Shown here piece after piece: positions 44,919 to 55,586 of a DNA stretch of 64,000 nt. The notes beneath the pieces were generated by a model. That model had not been told where the DNA came from. It worked only from the letters and a program-made list of their open reading frames with translations, and ran no database searches. This DNA is from Acidovorax sp. 1608163 (GTDB lineage Bacteria > Pseudomonadota > Gammaproteobacteria > Burkholderiales > Burkholderiaceae_C), in NCBI RefSeq assembly GCF_003669015.1, contig NZ_CP033069.1:3048501-3112500 (forward strand), given 5' to 3'. A program made the position numbers and the translations under genes. Numbering within the stretch: position 1 is the stretch's first letter; each line of letters opens with the position of its first letter.

Positions 44919-47453
44919 TTACGCTTCAACGCCCGCGGGCACCAGCGCGGCCTCCAACACCGCAACAGGCATGGGGCGGCCAAACAAATAGCCTTGAAAC
45001 GCCGGGCAGCCGTGCTGTTTGAGGAATTCAAGCTGGCCCTGCGTCTCCACCCCTTCGGCCACCACGCCCAAATCCAGGCTGTTGGCCAGCGCCAAAATCG
45101 TGCGCACGATGGCCGCGTCGTTGGGGTCGGTGAGCACGTCGCGCACAAAGCCCTGGTCGATCTTGAGCTGATCGAGCGGAAGGCGCTTGAGGTAGCTCAG
45201 CGACGAGTAGCCCGTGCCAAAGTCGTCCAGCGAGAAGCCCACGCCCCGCTCGCGCAGCTGCTGCATGCGGGCGATCACGTCCTCCACATCGGCCAGCAGC
45301 AGGCTCTCGGTCAGCTCCAGCTTCAAGCGCTCGGGGTTGGCGCCGGTCTGCTCCAGCACCTGCAGCAGTTGCTCCACAAAATCGGCCTGCCGAAACTGCC
45401 GCACGCTCACGTTGACCGACAGGAACAGCGCCCGCGTGAGCCGTGTGCGCGACCAGGCCACCAGTTGCTGGCAGGCGGCCTCCAGCACCCACTGGCCCAG
45501 CGGCAGGATCAGCCCGGTCTGCTCGGCCATGCCGATGAACTCGGCCGGGGCCACCACGCCGCGCTGTGGGTGGTACCAGCGCACCAGAGCCTCGGCTCCC
45601 TGCAGTTGGCCGCTGCAGTCCACCACGGGCTGAAAGTACAGCCGCATCTCCTGCTGCTGCAGGCCCCGGCGCAGATCGGCCTCTAGCGCCGAGCGGGCGC
45701 GGGCGGCGGCCTGCATCTCGGGGTCGAAAAAGCGCTGGGTGTTGCGGCCAGCGGCCTTGGCCTGGTACATGGCCAGGTCGGCATGTTTGAGCAACTCGTC
45801 CACCGAGCAGGGCTGGTGCGGACCAAACAGCGCAATGCCAATGCTGGGCGTGCTGTGGTAGCTGGTGTCGCCCAAAGGCCCCATGGCATAGGGCTTGCCC
45901 AGCGTGGTGATGATGTAGCTGGCCACCAGGGCGGCTTCGGCACTGGCCTGAGCGGCCTCCGTGTTCAAGTCTTCCACCAGCACCACAAACTCGTCGCCCC
46001 CAAAACGCGCCACGGTGTCGGTGGCGCGCACGCAGCCTTGCAGGCGCTGCGCCACCTGCACCAGCAGCTCGTCGCCCTGGTCATGGCCCTGGGTGTCGTT
46101 CAGGTCCTTGAAGTTGTCCAGGTCAATGAACAGCAAGGCACCGTGCACAGGCCGCCGCGCCACGGTCTTGAGCGCACGCTGCATCCGGTCTACCAGCAAC
46201 CTGCGGTTGGGCAGGCCGGTCAGGGCGTCGTAAAACGCCAGGCGCTCAATCTGGCTTTCCACGCCCTTGCGCTCGGTGATGTCGCGGCCCACGCCGCGAT
46301 AGCCCCGCAGAGCGCCCTGCCCGTCCAGCAAGGGCACGCCGCTCACGCTGATCCAGTGCAAGGTGCCGTCAGGCCGCCTGCGCTGCAGTTCCAGGTCGCG
46401 AAAGGGCTGTTTGGATACCAGCACGGCACGGTGGGTAGCCCAGTCGGCCTCGTTCATGTTCAGCGCGCCCAGCTCCCAGCGGGTGCGGCCCAGCACGTCT
46501 GCCTGGGTGATGCCGTTGATGCTCAAGTCGCCCGCCAGTTGCACAAAGCACCCTCGGGCATCGGTCTCCCAATACCAGTCTGACGACAGATCGCTGAGCG
46601 AGCGAAAGCGCGCCTCGCTCTCGCGCAGCTCGGCCTCCACGCGCACATAGTCGCTCACATCGGCAAAGGTGCGGACCAGGCCGCCATCGTCCACCGCCGT
46701 GGTGCGCACTTCCAGCGTGCGGCCATCGCGGGTGGCGCGCCAGTACAGGGCGGGCGATGCCGCGACAGCCCCCTGGGCCACGTACGCCTGCCCGCGCGCA
46801 TCCACCAGCGAATAGCCATCGCCAAAATCACCGCGCTGCGCCTGCACCTGCGTCACCTGCGCCAGCGTGGGCTGGGTGGTCATGAGCGATTCGGGCAGGT
46901 CCAGCAACTCCAGCACGCGCTGGTTGTAGATGTGCACACGGCCGTCGGGCCCGGTCTTGAAGATGCCTTGGCTCATGCGCCCCAGCGTGGCCTGCAGCGC
47001 CAGACGCTGCCGCTGCAATTGCCCCAGCGCCTGGGGCTGCTCTGGCCCCAGGGGCAAGGCGGGCTGCTGCAACAGCGCGGCCAGCCGCTGCAGCAACTCG
47101 GGCAGGTGCGCATGGGCCGCCGCGCCATCCGCGTCCAGAGGCACCTGCGCGCGCAGCACGTAATCACCCAGCCCACAGCGAAAGCCCCGCGCGGCCAGCG
47201 CCTCTTGCGCCGGGGCCACACACAGCAGCACGGGGTGCCCGGCGCACAGCGCCAGCGGCCCGGCCACATCGGTGGCCGTGGGTGGCAGGCACAGCACCAC
47301 AGCACGCCACGCCTGCGAGGCCAACGCCCCCGCCGCATCAGCCGCGCAAGTGCCGTGCACGACCCGGCAATCGGGCAGCGTGGTGGCCAGCAGCGCCTGG
47401 GCTGCCTGCGCGTGTGCCACATCCTCGTCAATCCAGAGCACCGCTGCGGTCAT
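44919..47453 (-). CDS. PAS-GGDEF-EAL protein with degenerate receiver
   Basis: An 844-residue cyclic-di-GMP enzyme. Residues ~1-120 resemble a receiver, but the phosphoacceptor Asp is replaced (VVLCLPP). PAS domains follow (YNQRVLELLDLPESL; ITERKGVESQIERLAFYDAL linker), then the GGDEF motif at ~485 (RFGGDEFVVLVEDL) and EAL at ~620 (GAEALVRWYHPQRG, LDDFGTGYSSLSYL). Both catalytic motifs are intact, so synthesis and breakdown are possible. It overlaps the upstream homologue by 4 bp. Confidence 0.9.
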   Translation of the reverse strand: MTAAVLWIDEDVAHAQAAQALLATTLPDCRVVHGTCAADAAGALASQAWRAVVLCLPPTATDVAGPLALCAGHPVLLCVAPAQEALAARGFRCGLGDYVLRAQVPLDADGAAAHAHLPELLQRLAALLQQPALPLGPEQPQALGQLQRQRLALQATLGRMSQGIFKTGPDGRVHIYNQRVLELLDLPESLMTTQPTLAQVTQVQAQRGDFGDGYSLVDARGQAYVAQGAVAASPALYWRATRDGRTLEVRTTAVDDGGLVRTFADVSDYVRVEAELRESEARFRSLSDLSSDWYWETDARGCFVQLAGDLSINGITQADVLGRTRWELGALNMNEADWATHRAVLVSKQPFRDLELQRRRPDGTLHWISVSGVPLLDGQGALRGYRGVGRDITERKGVESQIERLAFYDALTGLPNRRLLVDRMQRALKTVARRPVHGALLFIDLDNFKDLNDTQGHDQGDELLVQVAQRLQGCVRATDTVARFGGDEFVVLVEDLNTEAAQASAEAALVASYIITTLGKPYAMGPLGDTSYHSTPSIGIALFGPHQPCSVDELLKHADLAMYQAKAAGRNTQRFFDPEMQAAARARSALEADLRRGLQQQEMRLYFQPVVDCSGQLQGAEALVRWYHPQRGVVAPAEFIGMAEQTGLILPLGQWVLEAACQQLVAWSRTRLTRALFLSVNVSVRQFRQADFVEQLLQVLEQTGANPERLKLELTESLLLADVEDVIARMQQLRERGVGFSLDDFGTGYSSLSYLKRLPLDQLKIDQGFVRDVLTDPNDAAIVRTILALANSLDLGVVAEGVETQGQLEFLKQHGCPAFQGYLFGRPMPVAVLEAALVPAGVEA

Positions 47454-50400
47454 GCACGCGCCCCGGGTGGTGGGGATTGCGTGGGCTGTGCGCCCTCAGG
47501 GTGGCTCAGGTCATGGTCGCGCTCGAACACGTCCACAGGCACAGGCCTGCCAAACAGATACCCCTGGAACCCCTCGCACCCGTGCAGCCTCAAAAACCCC
47601 AGCTGCCCCGCCGTCTCCACCCCCTCGGCCACCACCTCCAGGTCCAGGCTCTTGGCCAGCGCCAGGATCGTCCTCACAATCGCCGCGTCGTTCGGGTCGC
47701 TCAGCACGTCCCTCACAAAGCTCTGGTCTATCTTCACCTGGTCCAGCGGCAGCCGCTTGAGGTAGCTCAAGCTCGAGTACCCCGTGCCAAAGTCGTCCAG
47801 CGCAAAGCCCACTCCTTCTTTCTTGAGTTGCTCCATGCGCTCTATCGTGTCTTCTATGTCTCCCAGCAGCAGGCTTTCCGTGAGTTCGAGTTTGAGTCGG
47901 TGCGGGTCGGCCTGGCAGTCTTTCAAGGTGCCCAGCACTTGGGCCACGAAGCCTGCTTGTCTGAATTGCCGGGCGCTGACGTTCACGGACAGGGTCAGGT
48001 GCGCTGTGGCCGGGTTTTGCGCCCAGGTGGCCAGTTGGCTGCAGGCGGTGTGCAGTACGGTTTGCCCCAGCGGCAGGATGAGGCCGGTTTGTTCTGCCAG
48101 GGGGATGAAGTCTGCCGGGCTGATCATGCCGCGCTGGGGGTGGCGCCAGCGTGCCAGGGCTTCTGCTCCCACGAGTTTGCCGTCGTGGTCCACCACGGGT
48201 TGGTAGTGCACCATGAGTTCGCCCCGTGCCAGGCCTTGGCGCAGGTCGGCTTCCAGGTTGGAGCGGGCGTTCACCGCCGCTTGCATGTCGGGGTCAAAGA
48301 AGCGTTGGGTGTTGCGTCCTGCGGCTTTGGCCTGGTACATGGCCAGGTCTGCGCGTTTGAGCAGTTCGTCGACCGTCAGGCGTTGTTCTCCGTACAGGGT
48401 GATGCCGATGCTGGGGGTGCTGTAGTGTTGGCCTCCGTCCAGCGCAAAGGGTTCGTTCAGGCTGGCCAGGAGTTTGTCAGCCACGATTTCTGCCTGGGTG
48501 GCGGCTTCGTGCAGGTCGGCGCTGAGGTTTTCCAGCATGACCACGAATTCGTCGCCCCCAAAGCGTGAGACGGTGTCGGCTTCGCGCACGCTGCCCACCA
48601 ATCGCGCGGCCACTTGCGACAAAAGCTGGTCGCCCATGTCGTGGCCCAGGGTGTCGTTCAAGTCTTTGAAGTTATCCAGGTCGATGAACAGCAGCGCGCC
48701 TTGGGCTTTGGTGCGCTGGCCTGCGGCGATGGAGCGTTGCAGCCGGTCCAGCAGCAGGCGCCGGTTGGGCAGGCCTGTCAGGGCGTCGTAGAACGCCAGG
48801 CGCTCTATCTCTTGCTCTGCTCGCTTGCGGTCTGTGATGTCTCGGCACACCCCCAGCACACCGGTCACGCGGCCTTGCGAATCGCGGATGGGGGTTTTGA
48901 TGGTTTCAAACTGGCCCTGGTAGCCGTCTTCGGCAAAGGTCAAAGTCTCCTCGTACACCACTGGCTGCCAGGCCGCAATGGCCCGGCGGTCCATGGCCCG
49001 GAACCTCTGGGCGTCAGCCTCGGGCACAAAATCCAGGTCGGTCAGGCCCAGGAGGTCCCGCTCCGGGCGGCCCGCAAACCGCTCAAACACGGGGTTGCAG
49101 GCCAGGTACACACCCTCCACGTCTTTCAGGAACACCATGTCGGGCATGGCGTTGACCACGCTGGCCAGGTGGGTCTTTTGCTCAGCCAACTCCAGCTCGA
49201 TGCGCTTGACATCCGTCAATTCATAGGCAAACAGCACCACCGCAGGGGGCGACTGACCCTCGGCCGATTCGGCCACGATGGTGGTGCGCCAGTATTGGGT
49301 GCCCCTCTCGGAGTCCGACCGGTGCTCAAACACCACGGTCTGCCCGGTGAACGCCTGCTCAATCGGCCCACGCAATCGCGCCATGAGCCAGGGCGAAATC
49401 ACCTCGGGCAGGCGCTGCCCCTCCAGGGCCTGCACCGGCTGCTGCAGCCAGTCGGCCTGCTGCGCGTTCATGTAGAGCACACGCAGATCGCGGTCGATGC
49501 GCGCCACGCCGCCGGGCACGCGCCGCAGCACGTCGGCCATCTGCGCCTCGTGCGCATGGGCAGCCACCTCGGCCTGGCGTTCGGCGGTGATGTCGCTTTG
49601 CACCCCGTCCCAGATCACCCGGCCACCCTCCAGCGCACGCGGCGAGGCGCTCAGCCGCATCCAGCGCAACTCACCGTCCGGGCGGCGCATGCGCACCACC
49701 ACTTCCATCGATGCCATGGCGTGAAACGATTCGCGGCGCGCGGCCACCAGCGCCTGCAGGTCTTCGGGCACGATCTGTTGGTGCAGCACCTCCATGTCGC
49801 TGAGCACCTGCGCCGCCGTCACGCCATTGAGCCGCTCAATCGCATCCCCCATGTGCACAAAACGGGTGGTGCCATCCGCCTCGCGCACGATCTGGTAGAG
49901 CACGCTGTGGGGCAGGTTGCGCCCTAGCAGCTGCAGCCTTAACTCACTGTCGCGCAGCCGCTCTTGCGCCTCACGCACCTGCACATAAGGGCGACGGATG
50001 CCTGCAATGAAAACGCCCTGGAACAGCAGCGCATAGGCCAGCACCCGAAAGCCGTGGGCCAGCGGGTTGCCCCAAGTGGAGTGCTGGCCCTGCATGCCGC
50101 CCCCCAAGCCCACCACCAGCTCACCGCACATGAAAGCGCCCGCAGCCCAGGCCATGAATCGCTCGCGTCCCTGCACCGCAGTGCCCCGGTATAGCCACAC
50201 GGCCGTGGCCCCCAGCGCAATCACCAGGACCAGCCCCAGGGGCTTGCGCAGCCCCGTGTGCGCAAACCAGGTGGGCACGCCCACCGAAGCCAGCCACAGC
50301 ATGCCAAACGCCCACAGGCCCGCGGCCGCCGCCCAGGCACGGGGCTGCCCCGGCAAGGAGTAACGTGCCGCCACCAAGGTGAGCGCGACCCACTCTGCCA

Positions 50401-50776
50401 GGCGCGCCCAGGTGCTCATCCACAGCGACACATCGGCCGAGCCCGCTGCCAGATGCCCTTCGGGCGAGTGGGCCACGGCACCGTGCAGAAAATTGCACAC
50501 CGCGGCCAGACCAAACCCCACCACCAGCACGTTGGAGCGGCCCTGTTCGCGCGGATCCAGCACGTTCAAGGAGACCGAAACCACCAGCAGCCCCAGCAGC
50601 ACCGAGGCCAGTTCCATCAAAGGCTCAACCCCGTGCAGGGCATGCCCCTCGCCCCCCAGCAACACGGACAGGGGCGGCAGCAACAGCACCAGGGCGGCCA
50701 CCACCAGCACCACCGTTACAGCGGGTGAATCTGAGGCAAAGGCGCCTGCAAGAGAGCGGCGAGAAAGAGAACGCAT
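47450..50776 (-). CDS. MASE3-like membrane PAS-GGDEF-EAL protein
   Basis: A 1108-residue protein beginning MRSLSRRSLAGAFASDSPAV. About 7-8 N-terminal membrane spans form a MASE3-like sensor (~1-270). Three PAS regions follow, then GGDEF at ~740 (RFGGDEFVVMLENL) and EAL at ~872 (GAEALARWRHPQRG). The GGDEF-EAL half is highly similar to the downstream gene, which it overlaps by ATGA. The two are probably a tandem duplication with distinct sensors. The frame is open further upstream, but residues there are not membrane-like. Confidence 0.9.
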   Translation of the reverse strand: MRSLSRRSLAGAFASDSPAVTVVLVVAALVLLLPPLSVLLGGEGHALHGVEPLMELASVLLGLLVVSVSLNVLDPREQGRSNVLVVGFGLAAVCNFLHGAVAHSPEGHLAAGSADVSLWMSTWARLAEWVALTLVAARYSLPGQPRAWAAAAGLWAFGMLWLASVGVPTWFAHTGLRKPLGLVLVIALGATAVWLYRGTAVQGRERFMAWAAGAFMCGELVVGLGGGMQGQHSTWGNPLAHGFRVLAYALLFQGVFIAGIRRPYVQVREAQERLRDSELRLQLLGRNLPHSVLYQIVREADGTTRFVHMGDAIERLNGVTAAQVLSDMEVLHQQIVPEDLQALVAARRESFHAMASMEVVVRMRRPDGELRWMRLSASPRALEGGRVIWDGVQSDITAERQAEVAAHAHEAQMADVLRRVPGGVARIDRDLRVLYMNAQQADWLQQPVQALEGQRLPEVISPWLMARLRGPIEQAFTGQTVVFEHRSDSERGTQYWRTTIVAESAEGQSPPAVVLFAYELTDVKRIELELAEQKTHLASVVNAMPDMVFLKDVEGVYLACNPVFERFAGRPERDLLGLTDLDFVPEADAQRFRAMDRRAIAAWQPVVYEETLTFAEDGYQGQFETIKTPIRDSQGRVTGVLGVCRDITDRKRAEQEIERLAFYDALTGLPNRRLLLDRLQRSIAAGQRTKAQGALLFIDLDNFKDLNDTLGHDMGDQLLSQVAARLVGSVREADTVSRFGGDEFVVMLENLSADLHEAATQAEIVADKLLASLNEPFALDGGQHYSTPSIGITLYGEQRLTVDELLKRADLAMYQAKAAGRNTQRFFDPDMQAAVNARSNLEADLRQGLARGELMVHYQPVVDHDGKLVGAEALARWRHPQRGMISPADFIPLAEQTGLILPLGQTVLHTACSQLATWAQNPATAHLTLSVNVSARQFRQAGFVAQVLGTLKDCQADPHRLKLELTESLLLGDIEDTIERMEQLKKEGVGFALDDFGTGYSSLSYLKRLPLDQVKIDQSFVRDVLSDPNDAAIVRTILALAKSLDLEVVAEGVETAGQLGFLRLHGCEGFQGYLFGRPVPVDVFERDHDLSHPEGAQPTQSPPPGARA

Positions 50777-51103
50777 AGGGCAGGGGCCGATTCGAAAACG
50801 TGAGCCACAACAAGCATTTGGAGCCCGCACCGCAAGGCGCCCGTGCAGGCCCGCACACCACACCACCTTGAAAGCCCCAACCGCACACGCAGCAGCTGCG
50901 CACATTCCCGACCCCATCGGTGAACCTCCTCCACCACACGGGTCGGGGCGCTACCGCAGCAGCCTGCGCAAAAGAGGCTCTGCACAGCTTTGAGTGTATC
51001 TAGGCGTTAACGCCTGTCCATCCACTCTTCCCCGCCGTTGCGGCGCGGGTACGCCGCCAACGCCAAACCGTTGGCACACCCCCTGCCCCCCGGCGGGCCC
51101 ACC
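50777..51103. other. Gap between acnA and the GGDEF-EAL pair
   Basis: 327 bp holding the acnA 3' flank and the promoter/leader of the GGDEF-EAL unit. A perfect 14-bp palindrome AGGCGTTAACGCCT is at 51002-51015. Nothing else is supported. Confidence 0.4.
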
Positions 51104-54055
51104 TCAAGGCTGCAGCAGTTGCCGCAACACAAAAGGCAGGATGCCTCCCGCCTGGTAGTAATCCACCTCAATAGGGGTGTCGATGCGCAAGGTCACCATC
51201 ACCTCCTGGTGGGTGCCATCGCCACGGTGGATCACCAGCTTGGCATCGCTTTGCGGCGTGAGCGCGGGGTCTGGCACCACATCGATGACTTCGCTGCCCA
51301 GGAGGCCCAGCGTCTCCCACGACTGCCCGGCCTTGAACTGCAGCGGCAGCACGCCCATGCCCACCAGGTTGGAGCGATGGATGCGCTCAAAGCTGCGTGC
51401 CACCACGGCCTTGATGCCCAGCAGCTGCGTGCCCTTGGCCGCCCAGTCGCGGCTGGAGCCGGTGCCATATTCCTCACCCGCAAAGATCACGGTGGGGGTC
51501 TTTTGCGCCATGTACTGCATGGCGGCGTCGAAGATGAACATCTTCTCGCCTTGCAGCGGGCCCTCGTTCTGGAACACGGTCACGCCGCCCTCTTCGCGCG
51601 AGCCATCGGCCGTGGGCGGAATCATCAGGTTCTTGATGCGCACGTTGGCAAAGGTGCCACGCACCATCACATCGTGGTTGCCCCGGCGCGCGCCATAGCT
51701 GTTGAAGTCCGCCTTTTGCACACCGTGCTGCAGCAGCCACTGGCCTGCGGGCGAGCTTTCCTTGATGGAGCCTGCGGGCGAGATGTGGTCGGTGGTGATG
51801 GAGTCGCCAAACAGCGCCATGACGCGGGCACCCAGCACCGAGGGAAGCTTGGCATCATTTTTGCCTCCAGCGCTTGATTCATAAGCGCTAGCAGCTCCTT
51901 TTTCAATAGCAAATTGAGCAAAGAACGGTGGCTCGGCAATGTAGGTGCTGGCGGGCCAGGTGTAGGCGTTGCCACCCACGCCCTTGATCTTTTCCCACAG
52001 CTTGCCGGGGTCGGACGCCACCTTGGCGTAGTTCTCGCGGAAGGCCTTGCCGTTCATCGCAAACTTCAGCAGGGCGTGGATTTCATCGCTGGTCGGCCAA
52101 ATGTCGCCCAGGTAAATGTCTTTGCCTCCCTTGCCCTGGCCCACCGGCTCGGTCATCAGGTCCTTGAGCACTGTGCCCGCGATGGCATAGGCCACCACCA
52201 GCGGCGGGCTGGCCAAAAAATTGGCCTTGAGGTTGGGGTGGATGCGCGCCTCGAAATTGCGGTTGCCCGAGAGCACCGCCGCGCAGACCAGGTCGTTACT
52301 GGTGATGGCCTCGTTCAGCTCGGGCGTGAGGTCACCCGCATTGCCGATGCAGGTGGTGCAGCCGTAGCCCGCCAGCGCAAAGCCCAGCTTTTCCAGGTAC
52401 GGCAGCAGCCCGGTCTGCGTGAGGTATTCCGTCACGATGCGTGAGCCAGGGGCCAGTGAAGTCTTGATGTGCGGCTGCACCTTGAGCCCTGCTTCCACGG
52501 CCTTCTTGGCCAGCAGACCGGCAGCCAGCAGCACGCTGGGGTTGCTGGTGTTGGTGCAGCTGGTGATGGCGGCAATCAGCACGTCACCATTGCCCACCGT
52601 GGGGTCGGCACCTTTGGTTGGCATGACGGCCGTGGCGTCGGCGTGGGCTGTGGCCAAAGCGGGCTTGTTGCTCTCCATCTCGGCCAGGGAGCGCGGTGCG
52701 CCTGCGGGCGCGGGTTGCTCTTTGGGAGCGGCCTCCTGCACCACGTCCTGGCCCCGGTGGATCTGGTGGCGGGTGTGCAGCAGTTCGGCCGGGCGGTTAA
52801 AGCCGTTTTGTGCATTGGGCTTGCTGAACAAGTCGGCAAACTGGCTGCTGACCTGGCCCAGTTCGATGCGGTCCTGCGGGCGCTTGGGGCCCGCCAGACT
52901 GGGGGTGACGCTGCCGAGGTCGAGTTTGACAACCTGCGAATAGTCCACCTCGCCCGCCAGCGGCACACCGAACAGGCCTTGGGCCTTGAAGTAGGCCTCA
53001 AACGCTTCGATCTCGCCCTTGGTGCGGCCCGTGCCCTGGAAGTAGTCAATCGTTTTTTCATCGACCGGGAAGAAGCCCATGGTGGCGCCGTATTCGGGCG
53101 CCATGTTGCCGATGGTGGCGCGGTCGGGCAGCGCCAGGGTGCGCGTGCCTTCGCCAAAGAACTCCACGAACTTGCCCACCACCTTGTGCTGGCGCAGCAG
53201 CTCGGTCACGGTGAGCACCAGGTCGGTGGCCGTCACGCCTTCGCGCAGCTGGCCGGTCATCTCAAAGCCCACCACATCGGGCGTGAGGAAGTACACCGGC
53301 TGGCCCAGCATGGCGGCCTCGGCCTCAATGCCGCCCACGCCCCAGCCCACCACGCCAATGCCGTTGATCATGGTGGTGTGGCTGTCGGTGCCCACCAGGG
53401 TGTCGGGGTAGTAGACGCCATCTTTGCGCTTGTGCACACCGCGCGCCAGGTATTCGAGGTTCACCTGGTGCACGATGCCAAAGCCCGGGGGCACCACGCC
53501 AAAGGTGTCAAAGGCCTGCATGCCCCACTTCATGAACTCGTAGCGCTCGCGGTTGCGCTGGAATTCGAGCTTCATGTTCAGGTCGAGCGAATTCTTCTTG
53601 CCGTAGTGGTCGACCATGATCGAGTGGTCCACCACCAGGTCCACGGGCACCAGCGGCTCGATCTTCTTGGGGTTCTTGCCCAGGCGCGCGGCCACGCTGC
53701 GCATGGCAGCCAGGTCGGCCAGCAGCGGCACGCCGGTAAAGTCTTGCAGCACCACGCGCGAGACCACGAACGGGATCTCGTCCTTGCGGTCTGCATTGGG
53801 CGCCCAGTGGGCCAACTCCTTGACATGCTCGGCCGTCACCTTGCGGCCATCGCAGTTGCGCAGCACCGATTCGAGCACGATGCGGATCGATACGGGCAAG
53901 CGGCGGATCTGGGGGAACTGCTTGGCCAGCGCGGGCAGGGAATAGAACTGCCCCTCTTTGCCAGACGCTGTCTGAAAGCGCTGGAGGGTGTAGGAAAACG
54001 CGTGGTGCGCGGGGGCAGACGGCAAGGCTGTGGCTGGCTTGGGCGATGAGGCCAT
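51104..54055 (-). CDS. acnA: Aconitate hydratase A with repeat-derived segment
   Basis: Isomerises citrate to isocitrate via a [4Fe-4S] cluster in the TCA cycle. It is 983 residues from [20 protein letters not shown], longer than the ~890-900 norm. Cluster and active-site blocks are [32 protein letters not shown] and [15 protein letters not shown]. Extra lengths are a low-complexity insert around residues 415-475 ([20 protein letters not shown]) and residues ~714-733 ([16 protein letters not shown]), encoded by a dispersed repeat copy. Single gene; the upstream 845 bp has no other clear gene. Confidence 0.94.
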   Translation of the reverse strand: MASSPKPATALPSAPAHHAFSYTLQRFQTASGKEGQFYSLPALAKQFPQIRRLPVSIRIVLESVLRNCDGRKVTAEHVKELAHWAPNADRKDEIPFVVSRVVLQDFTGVPLLADLAAMRSVAARLGKNPKKIEPLVPVDLVVDHSIMVDHYGKKNSLDLNMKLEFQRNRERYEFMKWGMQAFDTFGVVPPGFGIVHQVNLEYLARGVHKRKDGVYYPDTLVGTDSHTTMINGIGVVGWGVGGIEAEAAMLGQPVYFLTPDVVGFEMTGQLREGVTATDLVLTVTELLRQHKVVGKFVEFFGEGTRTLALPDRATIGNMAPEYGATMGFFPVDEKTIDYFQGTGRTKGEIEAFEAYFKAQGLFGVPLAGEVDYSQVVKLDLGSVTPSLAGPKRPQDRIELGQVSSQFADLFSKPNAQNGFNRPAELLHTRHQIHRGQDVVQEAAPKEQPAPAGAPRSLAEMESNKPALATAHADATAVMPTKGADPTVGNGDVLIAAITSCTNTSNPSVLLAAGLLAKKAVEAGLKVQPHIKTSLAPGSRIVTEYLTQTGLLPYLEKLGFALAGYGCTTCIGNAGDLTPELNEAITSNDLVCAAVLSGNRNFEARIHPNLKANFLASPPLVVAYAIAGTVLKDLMTEPVGQGKGGKDIYLGDIWPTSDEIHALLKFAMNGKAFRENYAKVASDPGKLWEKIKGVGGNAYTWPASTYIAEPPFFAQFAIEKGAASAYESSAGGKNDAKLPSVLGARVMALFGDSITTDHISPAGSIKESSPAGQWLLQHGVQKADFNSYGARRGNHDVMVRGTFANVRIKNLMIPPTADGSREEGGVTVFQNEGPLQGEKMFIFDAAMQYMAQKTPTVIFAGEEYGTGSSRDWAAKGTQLLGIKAVVARSFERIHRSNLVGMGVLPLQFKAGQSWETLGLLGSEVIDVVPDPALTPQSDAKLVIHRGDGTHQEVMVTLRIDTPIEVDYYQAGGILPFVLRQLLQP
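51857..51914 (+). repeat. Dispersed palindromic repeat, copy 8, inside acnA
   Basis: TTGCCTCCAGCGCTTGATTC, ATAAGCGCTAGCAGCT, CTTTTTCAATAGCAAATTG has intact arms and tail. Read on the acnA strand it encodes about 19 residues without a stop, in a loop near the domain linker. Confidence 0.85.
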
Positions 54056-54847
54056 GGCGAACTCCTGTGAAGACAACGGGGGAGAAACCGGTTCAAAGAG
54101 CGTGGGCCCCTCCCGCCCGGTCATTTGCCACAAGCACCAGAGCACTGTGGCACGACCGGGCGTCAGAACCCGTTAACGGTCTTTTCGAGGGCACGAAAGG
54201 TCATCCACAGGTTCTGGGGGCGTTGCTTCCATTCTGGCACCCTCGGGCCAGGATGCAATCGTGGGGACATCCGGCTGCAGCCGCTATGGCGAGGGGGCAC
54301 CACGAGGGAAAAGGCCAAGGCCACAAGGCCCAGGGCACGATGATTCACACACAGAACGCAGGAGCCATCGTGCGTGAAACGGAAACTCCATTGGCGGGCA
54401 TAACCAAGACACGTCTACGGATAACCCCAAGCGGGTTAACGACTTAAACCGCGCACGCACCACCTTGCGGCACAAGAGAAGCCCGCAAAGCACCAACCCT
54501 TCTTACGCTGAACGCCCATCGCCCGACAGGAAAAGCGCGCCGCACCTGTATTGCGCAGTTCTCAGGCAGCAATATGCCAACGCCCCAAACTGGCCCATCG
54601 CAATGCCACCCAAAGCCCCAACCGCATCTTTAACTTTGATTAGGAAAGGGGGTGGTAGTGATGAAGCACACCGCAGGAGTCACATTGTTTCCAAAACGTC
54701 AAAATGACACCGAAGTGTTTGCGTGGAAAACCGCTGGGAACGATGCGGGTGTAAAACGCAGTCCACTTTTTCCACCGATGGGCCCAAAACCCTGCTGCAA
54801 TGGCTGGTGACAAAATCCTGGAAACCTGCATGCCAATGGAGCAGCCA
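54056..54847. other. Non-coding stretch upstream of acnA
   Basis: 792 bp between acnA and the H-NS terminator. Open frames here (for example plus-strand 54046-54447) are not convincing. It must hold the acnA promoter; no operator or RNA gene was recognised. Composition is patchy and lower in GC past 54450. Confidence 0.4.
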
Positions 54848-54880
54848 TAAAAAAAGCCCGCTAACGCGGGCTTTTTTTAT
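54848..54880 (-). terminator. Terminator of the H-NS family gene
   Basis: The stem AGCCCGC/GCGGGCT (loop TAAC) lies between a run of A and a run of T; reading the minus strand, it is a strong intrinsic terminator 21 bp after the gene's stop, and it could work both ways. Confidence 0.85.
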
Positions 54881-54901
54881 ATTGACCGTGAATGCCGGTC
54901 A

Positions 54902-55189
54902 TTAAATGATGAATTGCTCACGGTTTTCGTTTTGAATCCACTTGGGCGCCTTGCCACGGCCTGTCCAGGTTTCACCGGTGGCGGGATTGCGGTACTTGGG
55001 AGCGACCTTGGTACCTGCGCTGGCGCTGCGTGCGCGGCCCGTGGGGAATACGTCTTGCGAAGTCAAACCAAATTCAGCCACCAAAGCACGGACCTGGTTC
55101 ACAGCGTCGCTCAGTTCGCGTCGGCGGGCTTCGCTGATTTGTTGCTCCAGGGCTTCACGTTGCTTCAGCAGTTCTTTGTAAGTGGTCAT
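54902..55189 (-). CDS. H-NS histone family protein
   Basis: A 95-residue nucleoid protein. An N-terminal coiled coil (YKELLKQREALEQQISEARR) for oligomerisation and the C-terminal DNA-binding core YRNPATGETWTGRGKAPKWI match the TWTGRGKxPxW signature of BpH3/H-NS. It binds AT-rich DNA and silences foreign genes. Single gene with its own terminator. Confidence 0.95.
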   Translation of the reverse strand: MTTYKELLKQREALEQQISEARRRELSDAVNQVRALVAEFGLTSQDVFPTGRARSASAGTKVAPKYRNPATGETWTGRGKAPKWIQNENREQFII

Positions 55190-55586
55190 GGTGCGTAATC
55201 AAAAGTAAGTAGGGCAGTTTCGCGATTATAAGAAAAAAATAGCGCCCAGTGCCCTTGAGTCCGGAAAATTGATGGAGTTCCGCAAGGAATTCAAATAACG
55301 CCTTCAAAAAGACTGTATTTAGGGTCAGCGATTCAGCCCCCAGCGCCCGCAGCCCCGTCCAACCCTCCCGGGGCATAGCCACGCCACCTCTTGCATGGAA
55401 TGGGCCCATTCAGAATCTGGCCACGGTCTGGTCTGCCAATACCGACATCACCCACATCAGAAAATCTGTGTATCTCACCACACCGCCATTTGACCATTGC
55501 GGTGCAGGCTGCGCGGTATTGGCAGGAGAGCGCCCTACGAAGCTGACTTGGCGGAAAATCAGCGCGATACCCCTTTTTGGAACGAC
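55190..55586. other. Divergent gap H-NS/apaH
   Basis: 397 bp holding both promoters. No gene convincing; an in-frame extension of apaH reaches 55497 but lacks family sequence. Confidence 0.4.

Noticed and set aside
54046..54447. Plus-strand 133-residue frame upstream of acnA
   Set aside because: No family features, starts inside acnA antisense, and no ribosome binding site.
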